From Acidobacteriaceae bacterium (GTDB lineage Bacteria; Acidobacteriota; Terriglobia; Bryobacterales; Bryobacteraceae): a stretch of 48,470 nucleotides of DNA. The position numbers and the translations under genes were made by a program. Shown piece by piece: positions 33,738-41,680 of this stretch; positions within the stretch are counted from its first letter, which is position 1; every line of letters begins with the position of its first letter. The notes under the pieces were generated by a model. It had not been told where the DNA came from. It saw only the letters and a program-made list of their open reading frames with translations, and searched no databases. The DNA lies in NCBI GenBank assembly GCA_019244055.1, contig JAFATG010000217.1, positions 1 to 48,470 on the forward strand, read 5' to 3'.

Positions 33738-35888
33738 CTATCGCGCTAAGTCTTCAATTCTCCCTCGCAGAATCGTAACGGACGCTTTGGGAAGCGTATA
33801 GACAGCGTCCCCACCTCCTGAAACCGTAGCAGCGGCTGGCGGACCATCAGGGTCGGCGTAGCTGCTGGTGCCTTGATCGTGCCAAACATACTGCTCGCTG
33901 CCAAAGTTAGTAATCCTGACCTCGCCGGAAAAGTGCGCGTCCTGCTTGCTGGTCGAATTTTCAAAAGCAACACGCACATTGTGCGGGTTGTTCTGGTCTC
34001 TATTTACTAACATCAGCGACCAGTTACCATCCGGCCGATGCAGCGCATAAGAGGTTACTAACTGATTACCTTCCGTGTCCTTGATCTCGACGGACGAGCG
34101 GTACATACGATGGATGCCGGACCGGTGCTGCGCCCACTCACGGTTGATGAGGTGCGCGGCGAAATACAACGACGTGTAGCCGGTTATGTGATAGTCGCGG
34201 TCGGAGACAAAGTTCGACCAGCTTGCCCAGCCTAAACAACTGGGTTGCACTGGCTGCGGCTGGATCGGCGAATGATAGAACGCCGCGCCTCCGCCTTCGA
34301 AGAAAGAGCCGATATTATCGGCGAGCCACAACCCCGCGAAAATCGTGCTCATCGGTCCAGTCAGTTGCGCGGCGAGGTGGCTCTCGCTCACTACAAGGGG
34401 AACGTTTTGCGGCACACCGTCCGTTCGCCAGACTTCGAGAATGTGCTTCATCAATTGGGGCTCACCATACAAAGTCTTCCAGGTGATGTCACACGGCTCA
34501 AAGGGATAGTGTTCGAACGATACAAAGCCAAGATCCTGCAAATGGCCGTGTCCTTTTAAATAGGAGACGAACCGGCCCATCCAGGAAGTTCGGCCCTCAG
34601 CGTCCGGCCATACTCGAATATCTTCGTTCACGCCCTCGAAAATCGGGCCGCCCAGCTTCACCGACGGATCGACCTTGTGAATCGCTTCCGCCCATTGAAT
34701 GTAAAGCGCGCCGTAATCCTCGGGTAGCGCGTGCTTGCCGTCAGGCTCTTCGCCCATTTCCACTCCGCGGATCGGGTACCCGCGCTTCTTCAGGTACGCA
34801 ACCTCGGCGGCTGCATCGTCTGGCGTGCCATACAGCAAAGTGACAGGAATCAGGGCCGGCAGCCCGTTTGTAATTCCGCTAGTGAAGAAAAGATCGAATC
34901 CGGTATGCTGGCCACGGCCGCTCGCGTCTACGTCGCCCGCGGAGTGCCACGGATCAATTGAGGACGAGCAGTAGGTGGGCGCGTTCTTTCCGGAAGCGCC
35001 AACGGTGACATCGACAAAGTTACCTGAGTTCGTAGTTCCGGCGTGAATCTCAGAGATCGCGTAGCCGACGCAGTTACGGATATCGGATGATCCGTGCTCG
35101 TCGCAGGTGTTGGACGATTCGGTCATCCAGATACGCACAAAACGCGCGGCAACCGCAGAGAACTTGAACATCGCTTCGCCACCAGCGCCGTTCGCCACGG
35201 CGCCTTCCGGAACGGTGATCCATTCGCCTTCCGGGCCGCGGTCGAAGTCGAGTGCGTTCTTCCCTTTCCAGTACTGCACTTGGTAGCGCGTGGCATACGG
35301 ATTCGCCCAGACGATGCGGATTGCACTCACTGATTTCTCAGCTTTCAGATCGAGGACGACCCATTGCGGATGAAGCGAGTCGCTCTCCCCGGTGAACTTG
35401 CTGGTAAGGTACGGATTGCTTTTCCAGTAGGTCAGATTGGGGCCTCGCACGGGTGCGTCGCCGCTTGTGGAGAAACCGCGGTGCGGCAGCGCATATTCGA
35501 GAACGTAACGGAGCGGTTTGCCAAGCTCGGAGCTGCTGGTGAAGTATCCGCTCTGGTGCGCGGCATCGCTCCAGACCCCGTTGTTGTTCCAGTGCCAGGC
35601 GGCCATGCGAAGCTCCGAGTTGTTCCGATACGTGATGGGCCCCCAACCCGCCGAAAGCGATTCCTGGATGATGTGCGGCGTGTAGACCAGATCGATGTCC
35701 CGATGCGATAGCACGTCGACGGAACTTCCGAGCGCCTCGTCGGGATCGAACGAATTAATTTCATGTCCGGGTATTGCGTCAATGCGAATGGTAGCGGCGG
35801 CCTGTCCGGCATTTTGCGAGCGTGCATAAGCTGCCGTTGACACGATCGCGAGAGCAGCCGTGACTACGCGCCAAATAGAAGCTGCCAA
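33738..35888 (-). CDS. Secreted discoidin (F5/8 type C) domain glycoside hydrolase, clan A-like
   Basis: From the TTG at 35888, supported by GGAGGT eight bases upstream, the protein has 716 residues. After a signal peptide (VVTAALAIVSTAAYARSQ) comes a discoidin-like carbohydrate-binding domain (HPQWVVLDLKAEKSVSAIRI). A TIM-barrel-like catalytic region follows, with a probable acid/base glutamate in EMGEEPDG and a nucleophile glutamate in VVSESHLAAQ, as in GH39/GH5-type clan A hydrolases. A C-terminal beta domain closes it (WSLMLVNRDQNN). It should act on a polysaccharide outside the cytoplasm; family and substrate are unassigned. The frame extends to 35984, but that would run over the NRAMP promoter and start. 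Confidence 0.8.
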   Translation of the reverse strand: MAASIWRVVTAALAIVSTAAYARSQNAGQAAATIRIDAIPGHEINSFDPDEALGSSVDVLSHRDIDLVYTPHIIQESLSAGWGPITYRNNSELRMAAWHWNNNGVWSDAAHQSGYFTSSSELGKPLRYVLEYALPHRGFSTSGDAPVRGPNLTYWKSNPYLTSKFTGESDSLHPQWVVLDLKAEKSVSAIRIVWANPYATRYQVQYWKGKNALDFDRGPEGEWITVPEGAVANGAGGEAMFKFSAVAARFVRIWMTESSNTCDEHGSSDIRNCVGYAISEIHAGTTNSGNFVDVTVGASGKNAPTYCSSSIDPWHSAGDVDASGRGQHTGFDLFFTSGITNGLPALIPVTLLYGTPDDAAAEVAYLKKRGYPIRGVEMGEEPDGKHALPEDYGALYIQWAEAIHKVDPSVKLGGPIFEGVNEDIRVWPDAEGRTSWMGRFVSYLKGHGHLQDLGFVSFEHYPFEPCDITWKTLYGEPQLMKHILEVWRTDGVPQNVPLVVSESHLAAQLTGPMSTIFAGLWLADNIGSFFEGGGAAFYHSPIQPQPVQPSCLGWASWSNFVSDRDYHITGYTSLYFAAHLINREWAQHRSGIHRMYRSSVEIKDTEGNQLVTSYALHRPDGNWSLMLVNRDQNNPHNVRVAFENSTSKQDAHFSGEVRITNFGSEQYVWHDQGTSSYADPDGPPAAATVSGGGDAVYTLPKASVTILRGRIEDLAR

Positions 35889-35910
35889 TCGATGTGACCT
35901 CCGGGTGATG

Positions 35911-35918
35911 ATTATACT
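35911..35918. promoter_or_regulatory. Overlapping divergent -10 elements between the glycoside hydrolase and the NRAMP-like gene
   Basis: ATTATACT contains TATAAT on the minus strand (35916-35911) and TATACT on the plus strand (35913-35918). The minus transcript would carry the GGAGGT ribosome site at 35902-35897; the plus transcript would begin almost at the ATG at 35927, giving a leaderless NRAMP message. Confidence 0.5.
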
Positions 35919-35926
35919 GTCGCAGT

Positions 35927-37243
35927 ATGGCACGGAATGCCAGCAGTGACATGCAGGAGGTCGGCTCAAATGCGACACTGCCATCTGAACCGCGGAGCGC
36001 GGTGCAGCGGTTCTTTCAAAATCTCGGTCCTGGATTGATCACGGGAGCAGCGGACGACGATCCGTCAGGGATCTCGACCTACTCGGTGGCCGGCGCGGCA
36101 TATGGGTACGCGGGACTGTGGACAGCGCTGTTTTCTTTTCCTCTAATGGCCGCAGTACAGTTGATGTGCGCACGGCTTGGCATGGTGACCGGACGTGGGC
36201 TTGCGGGCGTGATTCGTACGCGCTATCCGGCTTGGGTTCTCTGGGTCGCTTGCCTCCTGCTGGTGATTGCGAACGTTTTTAATATCGGCGCGGATCTGGG
36301 CGGGATGGCCGACACGATGCAGACGGTCACTCATATACGGGCATACTACTGGACGCCCGCATTTGCATTGTTGATCGTTGGGCTCTTGTTCTGGATGTCC
36401 TATCGAGCGATCGCGCGAATTTTCAAGTGGCTGACGCTCGTGCTGTTTGCGTATCTGATAACGGCGTTCCTGGCAAAGCCCAACTGGCTCGCCGTGCTAC
36501 GGGCGACTTTCATTCCGCACGTCGAGTGGACAAGGTCCTATCTATCAGTGTTGGTCGGGATTTTGGGAACCACCATTTCTCCGTACCTGTTCTTCTGGCA
36601 GGCCGCCCAGGAAGTGGAAGAGGACATAGAACGCGGCAAGACCACGATCGCGCAGCGGAGAGGCTCCACAGACGAAGAATTGCGGACGGCCAGAAGAGAC
36701 GTGGTGACCGGGATGTTGCTCTCAAATGTCGTGATGTACTTCATCATTCTGACGACGGCGGCTACGTTACACGTCAAAGGCATTAAAAGTATTGAGACTG
36801 CGCAACAAGCGTCCGAGGCGCTACGTCCGCTAGCGGGAAATGGCGCATATTGGCTATTCACGCTGGGATTGGTTGGAACAGGGATGCTTGCGGTACCGGT
36901 GCTCGCAGGCTCGTGTGCGTATGCCATCGCCGAGGCCGCGAAATGGCGGGCGACCTCTCTGAACAAGAAGCCGCGTTCCGCGAGGCGATTCTATGCAGTG
37001 ATTGCCGTAGCCGTGCTCGTCGGGCTTGCACTTGATTTCGCGAAACTCAATGCCGTCAGGATGCTGTTCTGGTCGGCTGTACTAAACGGCATATTGGCCC
37101 CGCCCTTAGTGGTTTTGGTAGTGCTGCTGACGAGCGATCGCAAAGTCATGGGGAAGCGGACGAACTCGCCCGGCGCGCAAGTGCTGGGCTGGATTTGCGC
37201 AGGGGCCATGAGCACCGCAGCAATAGCGCTCTTTGTACTTTAG
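35927..37243 (+). CDS. NRAMP-family divalent metal transporter (atypical motifs)
   Basis: A 438-residue protein with about 11 membrane helices. The TM1 region reads GLITGAADDDPSGIST, where canonical NRAMP has DPGN, and the TM6 region reads TTISPYLFFWQ, lacking the metal-selecting methionine of the MPH motif. This places it among atypical NRAMP-related carriers, which may prefer other cations such as magnesium or be less selective; that is an inference. It is followed 42 bp later by a Dps-like ferritin and a ferredoxin on the same strand, suggesting a metal uptake/storage operon. No ribosome site precedes the ATG (probably leaderless). Confidence 0.87.
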   Translation: MARNASSDMQEVGSNATLPSEPRSAVQRFFQNLGPGLITGAADDDPSGISTYSVAGAAYGYAGLWTALFSFPLMAAVQLMCARLGMVTGRGLAGVIRTRYPAWVLWVACLLLVIANVFNIGADLGGMADTMQTVTHIRAYYWTPAFALLIVGLLFWMSYRAIARIFKWLTLVLFAYLITAFLAKPNWLAVLRATFIPHVEWTRSYLSVLVGILGTTISPYLFFWQAAQEVEEDIERGKTTIAQRRGSTDEELRTARRDVVTGMLLSNVVMYFIILTTAATLHVKGIKSIETAQQASEALRPLAGNGAYWLFTLGLVGTGMLAVPVLAGSCAYAIAEAAKWRATSLNKKPRSARRFYAVIAVAVLVGLALDFAKLNAVRMLFWSAVLNGILAPPLVVLVVLLTSDRKVMGKRTNSPGAQVLGWICAGAMSTAAIALFVL

Positions 37244-37285
37244 GCAAAACGCTCCGCGTTAGTCTGGTGGAGGAAAGGACGGTAC

Positions 37286-37897
37286 ATGGCTGACGCACAA
37301 CCAGTAGCACATGGAGATGTCACGCAGCGAGTAGGAGTGGAAGTCATTCGCGCGCGAGGAGTGGACGTAGATAAGCTAATCAAAATGCTGATCGCAAACG
37401 CCGCCGCAGAGTTTGCGAGCACGTATTACTACTACACGATTCTCCGCATGCATTTGGCAGGATACGAAGACTATAAAGAGATTTGCGAAGATGCGCGGCT
37501 GGAGGACAGAGCACACTGGGAACTGATCGTGCCCCGGATTTATGAGCTTGGCGGTGAATTACCGAACGACTTGCCGGAGTTCCATAATCAGGCAGGTTGT
37601 ATCGCGGCCAAACTCCCCGATCCGCCAACCGTAGTTAACATCCTGACCGTACTGCTCGAATCGGAGAGGTGCGCGATTCGCAGTTGGAGCGCCGTTTGCG
37701 ACATGACTTTCGGTAAGGACCCTAGGACGTACGATCTGGCCTCGAGGATTCTGAACGAAGAGATCGAGCACGAGGCCTGGTTCATCGAGCTGCTCGCACA
37801 CGAGCGCGATGGAAAATCGATTCCATCAGGTCACTTCCGGCGCGGCGAGCCCGGCGAGGCACCGTATAGCAAGAACCGCGCCTTCTACAACCCGTAG
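37286..37897 (+). CDS. Dps-like ferritin (DPSL/thioferritin type)
   Basis: A 203-residue ferritin-like four-helix protein with probable di-iron ligands E42, E73/H77, E125 and E159/H162 (motifs LEDRAHWEL and [10 protein letters not shown]). The segment [25 protein letters not shown] carries two cysteines (C129, C138) in the manner of Dps-like thioferritins, which use a cysteine pair near the iron site. These proteins form 12-subunit cages that oxidise and store iron using hydrogen peroxide, protecting DNA. GGAGGAAAGGA upstream of the ATG is a strong ribosome site. A ferredoxin gene follows immediately. Confidence 0.85.
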   Translation: MADAQPVAHGDVTQRVGVEVIRARGVDVDKLIKMLIANAAAEFASTYYYYTILRMHLAGYEDYKEICEDARLEDRAHWELIVPRIYELGGELPNDLPEFHNQAGCIAAKLPDPPTVVNILTVLLESERCAIRSWSAVCDMTFGKDPRTYDLASRILNEEIEHEAWFIELLAHERDGKSIPSGHFRRGEPGEAPYSKNRAFYNP

Positions 37898-37899
37898 GG

Positions 37900-38265
37900 T
37901 TGAATGGAGACGTAGAATGGTGCGGCCGCGTGCAGGAGAGCTTTCTGATCGTTTTGGAAACCCCGCAAGGCGAGCGGAAATTCCAGTGTCATCCCAGCGA
38001 GTTCATCTGGAACGCGGCCGCGCGTAACGGCATCTTGCTTCCCTCCATCTGCCATCAAGGCCGCTGTCTGACGTGCGCGGGCCGGCTGCTGAGCGGAACC
38101 ATCGATCAGTCGAGCGCCAATTCCTTCTTTCCAGAAGATAAGAAGGCGGGATTTGTGCTGCTCTGTACCGCCAAACCGCGCAGTGAAGTGCATATACGCA
38201 CCCACCAGCAACTCCTGATGCGGCAGCATCGGGCAGCGCTTGGCTTGCCGGCTCCCTATTTGTAG
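37900..38265 (+). CDS. Plant-type 2Fe-2S ferredoxin
   Basis: A small protein with the cluster motif C51-HQGR-C56-LT-C59 and a distal C89, the CX4CX2CXnC pattern of plant-type 2Fe-2S ferredoxins. The open frame starts at a TTG two bases after the Dps-like stop; a GTG at 37930 is the alternative start. Placed directly behind a ferritin-like cage it could deliver electrons for iron release, as the bacterioferritin-associated ferredoxin does in other bacteria. That role is inferred from position only. The last 25 residues (RTHQQLLMRQHRAALGLPAPYL region) extend beyond the ferredoxin fold. Confidence 0.83.
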   Translation: MNGDVEWCGRVQESFLIVLETPQGERKFQCHPSEFIWNAAARNGILLPSICHQGRCLTCAGRLLSGTIDQSSANSFFPEDKKAGFVLLCTAKPRSEVHIRTHQQLLMRQHRAALGLPAPYL

Positions 38266-38405
38266 GTGTGTAAAGAAACCTGAATTCCATCCCCGCCTCG
38301 GGAGGACGGCGGTTCGGCTGAAGAGATTACAGGTTCTTGTGACGCTGGGATTGAGTATCGGGCTGGAGAGGATCGTTGGATAGAGTGGATCTTCTTGGAG
38401 CATCG

Positions 38406-38507
38406 ATGCTGAACGGGAATGGACTGAGCCGATTGCTTGTGGTCGCCTGCGCCACGCTGATCGCTCTTGCTTCAAAGACGATACCAGCGCACACGGAGCA
38501 AATATGA
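38406..38507 (+). CDS. Small ORF (33 aa) with hydrophobic segment, coupled to the SnoaL-like gene
   Basis: ATG at 38406 with GGAG six bases upstream encodes a 33-residue peptide with a hydrophobic core (LSRLLVVACATLIALASK). Its TGA overlaps the ATG of the next gene (ATGA). It looks either like a small membrane peptide or like a signal peptide separated from the SnoaL-like domain by a one-base frameshift. Confidence 0.45.
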   Translation: MLNGNGLSRLLVVACATLIALASKTIPAHTEQI

Positions 38508-38890
38508 ACTTCGAACAGAATCCGCCGAGGGTTGAAGCCGCGACACGCATGATCCTCGATCGCTTCAACGAGGCACTGAACCGGCATGATTCCAAAGCAC
38601 TCGCGCCTTTGCTGACCGACGATACGGTATTCGAGAACACTTCACCACCGCCGGACGGAGAACGGATTGTGGGCAAAACTGCGGTCCTGGCGTTTTGGCG
38701 GGACTGGTTCGCACGTAATCCCGACGCGCGATTTGAGGCTGAGGAAGTCATCGTCAGCGGTGATCGCGCGGTCGTGCGCTGGGTTTATCGCAAGGAGCGC
38801 AAAGGACAGCCCTGGCATCTGCGAGGCGTGGACGTGTTCACCGTCCGTGATGGGAAAGTAGCCGCAAAGCTCGCGTACGTAAAGGGATGA
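38504..38890 (+). CDS. SnoaL/NTF2-like domain protein
   Basis: A 128-residue protein of the SnoaL/nuclear transport factor 2-like fold: an N-terminal helix pair (MILDRFNEALNRHDSKAL), the conserved LTDDTVFENTSPPPDG strand region, and closing strands (AVVRWVYRKE, GVDVFTVRDGKVAAKLAYVK). Family members are small-molecule isomerases, hydrolases or binding proteins; no function can be assigned. It starts within the stop codon of the small ORF at 38406, and its own stop overlaps an open frame leading to the next gene. Confidence 0.78.
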   Translation: MNFEQNPPRVEAATRMILDRFNEALNRHDSKALAPLLTDDTVFENTSPPPDGERIVGKTAVLAFWRDWFARNPDARFEAEEVIVSGDRAVVRWVYRKERKGQPWHLRGVDVFTVRDGKVAAKLAYVKG

Positions 38891-38982
38891 GAGGCACGCG
38901 ATCCGGACAGACGCTCTCCGCTCTCGCGCCGCTCTTTAACACCCAAGTTGAGTGTGATAGCTCTAGACAACAGGTAGTGCAC

Positions 38983-40377
38983 ATGGGGTGTTCTCGAATC
39001 CGGCGCAAGCTCACCGGCTTCTGGGCGGTATCTCTCTGCCCTCTACTGTTGGGCCAAGAGGTGAAACCAGGGATAAATGCTGTTCCAGTGCACTTGCAAG
39101 TCAGTGCAGGAACGCCGCTGAATCTCTACGTCACGAAACGGGTCTCATATAAGCAGGGTGAGGCGGTCCAGGCCAAATTTGCCCAACCAGTGTGGGCCTT
39201 TGACCGAGTTGTCATTCCCGCGGGGACGTTGGTCGAAGGCGAGGTGACCGATTTGAACCCGGTGCCGGGCATGGATCGTGCAATGGCGATCGTGCGGGGA
39301 GACTTCACGCCCCTGAAGCGTGCTGAAGTGTCTTTTACAAGAATGACCTTGCCAAACGGGCAATCCCTCGCTCTTGACACACGGCCCTCGCTCGGTCTGG
39401 CCACCATCTTTGTTCCGGAAAAGCCAGCCAAGAAACAAAAGCAAACACAAGCGAATCCGAACAGTAAGAGCGCCCGAGCGCGTCGCTTTCTTCTACAGCA
39501 GGCGCAAGCGCAAGCGAACGCACGAAGCCATGGGTTGCTCGATTTTGTTCGCGGGCAGAACAAGCGCGAGTGGATCGAAAATTTCCTGTGGGCGAAGCTT
39601 CCCTACCACCCGCAGTGGTATCGTACCGGAACCCGGTTCGATGCAGTCTTGAAACAGCCCCTGGATTTCGGTACGGTTACGGTTCCCGCGCAAAGCTTGC
39701 GAGAGGTAGGGGCCCAGCCCGCCCCCGACGCCGCTGCTCTGATCCGCATGACGTCGAGAATCAGCTCAGCCGATGCGCATGTAGGAGATCCGGTAACAGC
39801 GGTCGTATCCGCGCCTGTTCTTTCTCCCAGCCATGAAGTTGTGTTGCCGGAAGGCACGCAACTTAGCGGCAGAGTGACACAGACACGTCCTGCGCGTATG
39901 TTTCATCGCGGCGGGCAGCTTCGGTTCACGTTCGAGAGCGCGCAGGTTCCGGCCGTGATCGCGGGAGAATCCCCGGCACCAGAACGCGCGGAAGCGCAAT
40001 TGACCGATGCAGAACCAGCGAGCACAAATATGAAGGTAGATTCGGAGGGAACCGCTAAGGCAACCGAATCAAAGGCGCGATTTCTGCGGCCGATCATTGC
40101 AGGGCTGATCGCAGCAAAGTCTATGGACAACGACACGGGGAAACAGAACGCTAGTGGCGGTGCCAACAGCAACTATTCCGGCCAAGGGCTCGCGGGATTT
40201 TCTGGCTTCGGGCTGTTCGGAACCGCAGCCGCCTACGGTTCGCGATCTGTTGGAATGGCGTTCGGATACTACGGCCTCGCGTGGTCGGTGTATGCCACGG
40301 TAATTTCGCGGGGGCAGGACGTAGTCTTTAAACAGAACAGCGTCATGGCGATCCGCTTTGGGGCACGCAGCCGTTAG
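38983..40377 (+). CDS. Secreted protein of unknown function with two TrbI/VirB10-like beta segments
   Basis: From the ATG at 38983 (AGGTAG six bases upstream) the protein has 464 residues and a signal peptide ending near LLLGQEV. Two stretches resemble each other: VVIPAGTLVEGEVTDL near the N-terminus and VVLPEGTQLSGRVTQT in the second half, a pattern of a small beta fold also seen in TrbI/VirB10-like proteins. Between them lies a lysine/glutamine-rich linker, and the C-terminus is glycine/alanine-rich. No conjugation or type IV secretion genes are near, so that resemblance is weak. I do not recognise the family. Confidence 0.6.
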   Translation: MGCSRIRRKLTGFWAVSLCPLLLGQEVKPGINAVPVHLQVSAGTPLNLYVTKRVSYKQGEAVQAKFAQPVWAFDRVVIPAGTLVEGEVTDLNPVPGMDRAMAIVRGDFTPLKRAEVSFTRMTLPNGQSLALDTRPSLGLATIFVPEKPAKKQKQTQANPNSKSARARRFLLQQAQAQANARSHGLLDFVRGQNKREWIENFLWAKLPYHPQWYRTGTRFDAVLKQPLDFGTVTVPAQSLREVGAQPAPDAAALIRMTSRISSADAHVGDPVTAVVSAPVLSPSHEVVLPEGTQLSGRVTQTRPARMFHRGGQLRFTFESAQVPAVIAGESPAPERAEAQLTDAEPASTNMKVDSEGTAKATESKARFLRPIIAGLIAAKSMDNDTGKQNASGGANSNYSGQGLAGFSGFGLFGTAAAYGSRSVGMAFGYYGLAWSVYATVISRGQDVVFKQNSVMAIRFGARSR

Positions 40378-40445
40378 GAGCGGACGGGAAGCGTTGGTCT
40401 CCCCTTGGCCGCATAAGTACGAACCCAGTACCAATGCCGGTCACG

Positions 40446-40453
40446 CTAGTACT
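40446..40453. promoter_or_regulatory. CTAGTACT box upstream of six-cysteine gene 1
   Basis: CTAGTACT containing the palindrome AGTACT, centred 45 bp before the -10 (TATATT at 40495). The same box is found upstream of copies 2 and 4 of this gene family. Confidence 0.5.
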
Positions 40454-40472
40454 GAACGTCTCCGTACCCCCA

Positions 40473-40500
40473 TTACGTTTTAGTGGGAAATAGGTATATT
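40473..40500 (+). promoter_or_regulatory. Promoter of six-cysteine gene 1
   Basis: TTACGT (-35-like) and TATATT (-10) 16 bp apart, within the GGTATATTCAGG block shared by copies 1, 2 and 4. The predicted leader is about 125 nt. Confidence 0.5.
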
Positions 40501-40519
40501 CAGGGCTGTGCCAGAGGAA

Positions 40520-40588
40520 CGGTAGCACTTTTCCGCTAAGCCGGAGAGGTGACCGAGACACTTTCTACGCAGGAACAAAGCTTTCCTG
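40520..40588 (+). ncRNA. Conserved structured 5' leader of six-cysteine gene 1
   Basis: Two hairpins lie in the untranslated leader. Hairpin A (40520-40555) pairs CGGT...CACTTTTCCG with CGGAGAGGTGACCG, using G-U pairs and a 2-nt bulge. Hairpin B (40570-40588) is CAGGAA-N7-TTCCTG. Both recur at matching places in copies 2 and 4 with changed bases but kept pairing. It matches no riboswitch class I know. Confidence 0.5.
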
Positions 40589-40632
40589 AGTAAATTTCAA
40601 CGCTCGAGTGAGGAAAAGAGGTGATTCTCTCC

Positions 40633-41226
40633 ATGTCAAAGCGCTTACTGTTTTCGGGGGTTTGTGCGGCGGCTATGCTCTTGCTGGCATCGAACAAAGC
40701 AAATGCCCAATCGTTTACCGTTGACTATTTCGGACCTACGGACCAAACGTATACTTTCGTGAATTTCGGGTGGCATGGCGCAGACGAGTTTGGTGCAGCA
40801 AGCTACGAATGCGCGAATATCTACGTGTTTAGTTTTCAAGATCCGGTAGCCTGCGGTTCCTGCATTGTCAGTCCGAATGGTTCCGCAGATGCGGATCTCC
40901 ACACTGACTTCATCGCATTCCCAGTTACGGGCGTTGTGCCGAGGGTCGGCGTCATAAAGGTGGTTTACACGCAATTCACCACCAATTTCTGCGATCCGAC
41001 GGCCGTTACCGCGCCCTCGCCGGGGCTGAAGACGTTCCGTACCAAAAATGGTTCAGATATCGAACTGGACGAAGTACCGCTGAGTGGCGCCGAGCTTGCT
41101 CACCTGAATGGGAGTTGCTCGGCCATCGTCGCTATTGAAAGCGGTTTCACCAACCTTTTCTGTTCGACTGCCGACCCGCCCCCCTCTTCGATCAGCAACC
41201 TGATCAAGATCCACCCGAAGAAGTGA
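40633..41226 (+). CDS. Secreted six-cysteine protein, family copy 1
   Basis: A small secreted protein with a signal peptide (FSGVCAAAMLLLASNKANAQ) and a mature domain beginning SFTVDYFG. Six cysteines are conserved in all four copies: one in YECANIYVF, two in VACGSC, one in FCDP, one in NGSC and one near the C-terminus. Other fixed motifs are SPNG, GLKTFRT, ELDEVPLSGAELAHLN and VIKVVYT. This resembles, from memory, uncharacterised secreted proteins of Acidobacteriota; function unknown. Three disulfides are plausible, with a DsbA-like gene in the array. The ATG at 40633 is used; an in-frame GTG at 40621 could also serve (see copy 3). Confidence 0.8.
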   Translation: MSKRLLFSGVCAAAMLLLASNKANAQSFTVDYFGPTDQTYTFVNFGWHGADEFGAASYECANIYVFSFQDPVACGSCIVSPNGSADADLHTDFIAFPVTGVVPRVGVIKVVYTQFTTNFCDPTAVTAPSPGLKTFRTKNGSDIELDEVPLSGAELAHLNGSCSAIVAIESGFTNLFCSTADPPPSSISNLIKIHPKK

Positions 41227-41271
41227 AACAGAAGTTTGCCGACCGCCGGGTCGGTTGCAAATAGCAGTTCT

Positions 41272-41306
41272 GCGCCAGGCGATTGTTGAACACAGTCGCC
41301 CGGCGC
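41272..41306 (+). terminator. GC-rich hairpin terminator of six-cysteine gene 1
   Basis: GCGCCAGGCGA pairs with TCGCCCGGCGC around a 13-nt loop, followed by a T-rich stretch. A near-identical hairpin follows copy 2 and a diverged one follows copy 4. Confidence 0.6.
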
Positions 41307-41472
41307 GTGGTTTGTGTTTGGGAGCGTTGATATTTCCCGTAGCCTGGCTTGGTTGAGCAACAGCTCGCTGCGGCAGGGGACAAATCGAGTGACAGGAACA
41401 CCCGCGTAGGGTTGGCCACGACGCTCCTCAAAGGGAAAACGTTGTCTGGATACGCCCGAACAACTACTATTC

Positions 41473-41480
41473 CTAGTACT
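41473..41480. promoter_or_regulatory. CTAGTACT box upstream of six-cysteine gene 2
   Basis: CTAGTACT centred about 67 bp before the -10, which is 22-23 bp (about two helical turns) further than in copies 1 and 4, so facing would be kept. Confidence 0.5.
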
Positions 41481-41520
41481 AAAACTGCCGGGCCTTGGTA
41501 CCAATTCCTATGCCTTTGGA

Positions 41521-41549
41521 TTACCCCTGAAACGCGAACGGGGTATATT
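41521..41549 (+). promoter_or_regulatory. Promoter of six-cysteine gene 2
   Basis: TTACCC and TATATT 17 bp apart, the -10 lying in the shared GGTATATTCAGG block. Confidence 0.5.
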
Positions 41550-41568
41550 CAGGGCTGTACCAGAGCAA

Positions 41569-41635
41569 CGGTAGGCCTTTCCGCTAAATCGGGAGGTGAC
41601 CGGAATGCTTTTCGCGCAGGAACAAAGTTCCTGCG
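41569..41635 (+). ncRNA. Conserved structured 5' leader of six-cysteine gene 2
   Basis: Hairpin A at 41569-41602 (CGGT...CCTTTCCG with CGGGAGGTGACCG) and hairpin B at 41615-41635, a perfect 9-bp stem CGCAGGAAC/GTTCCTGCG with an AAA loop. Confidence 0.5.
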
Positions 41636-41680
41636 TATACTTCAACGTTCGAAATGAGAAAAGAAGAGGTGATTTTCTCC

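Noticed and set aside
37885-38751. 288-aa minus-strand ORF
   Set aside because: Antisense to the ferredoxin and SnoaL-like genes, both with recognisable motifs.
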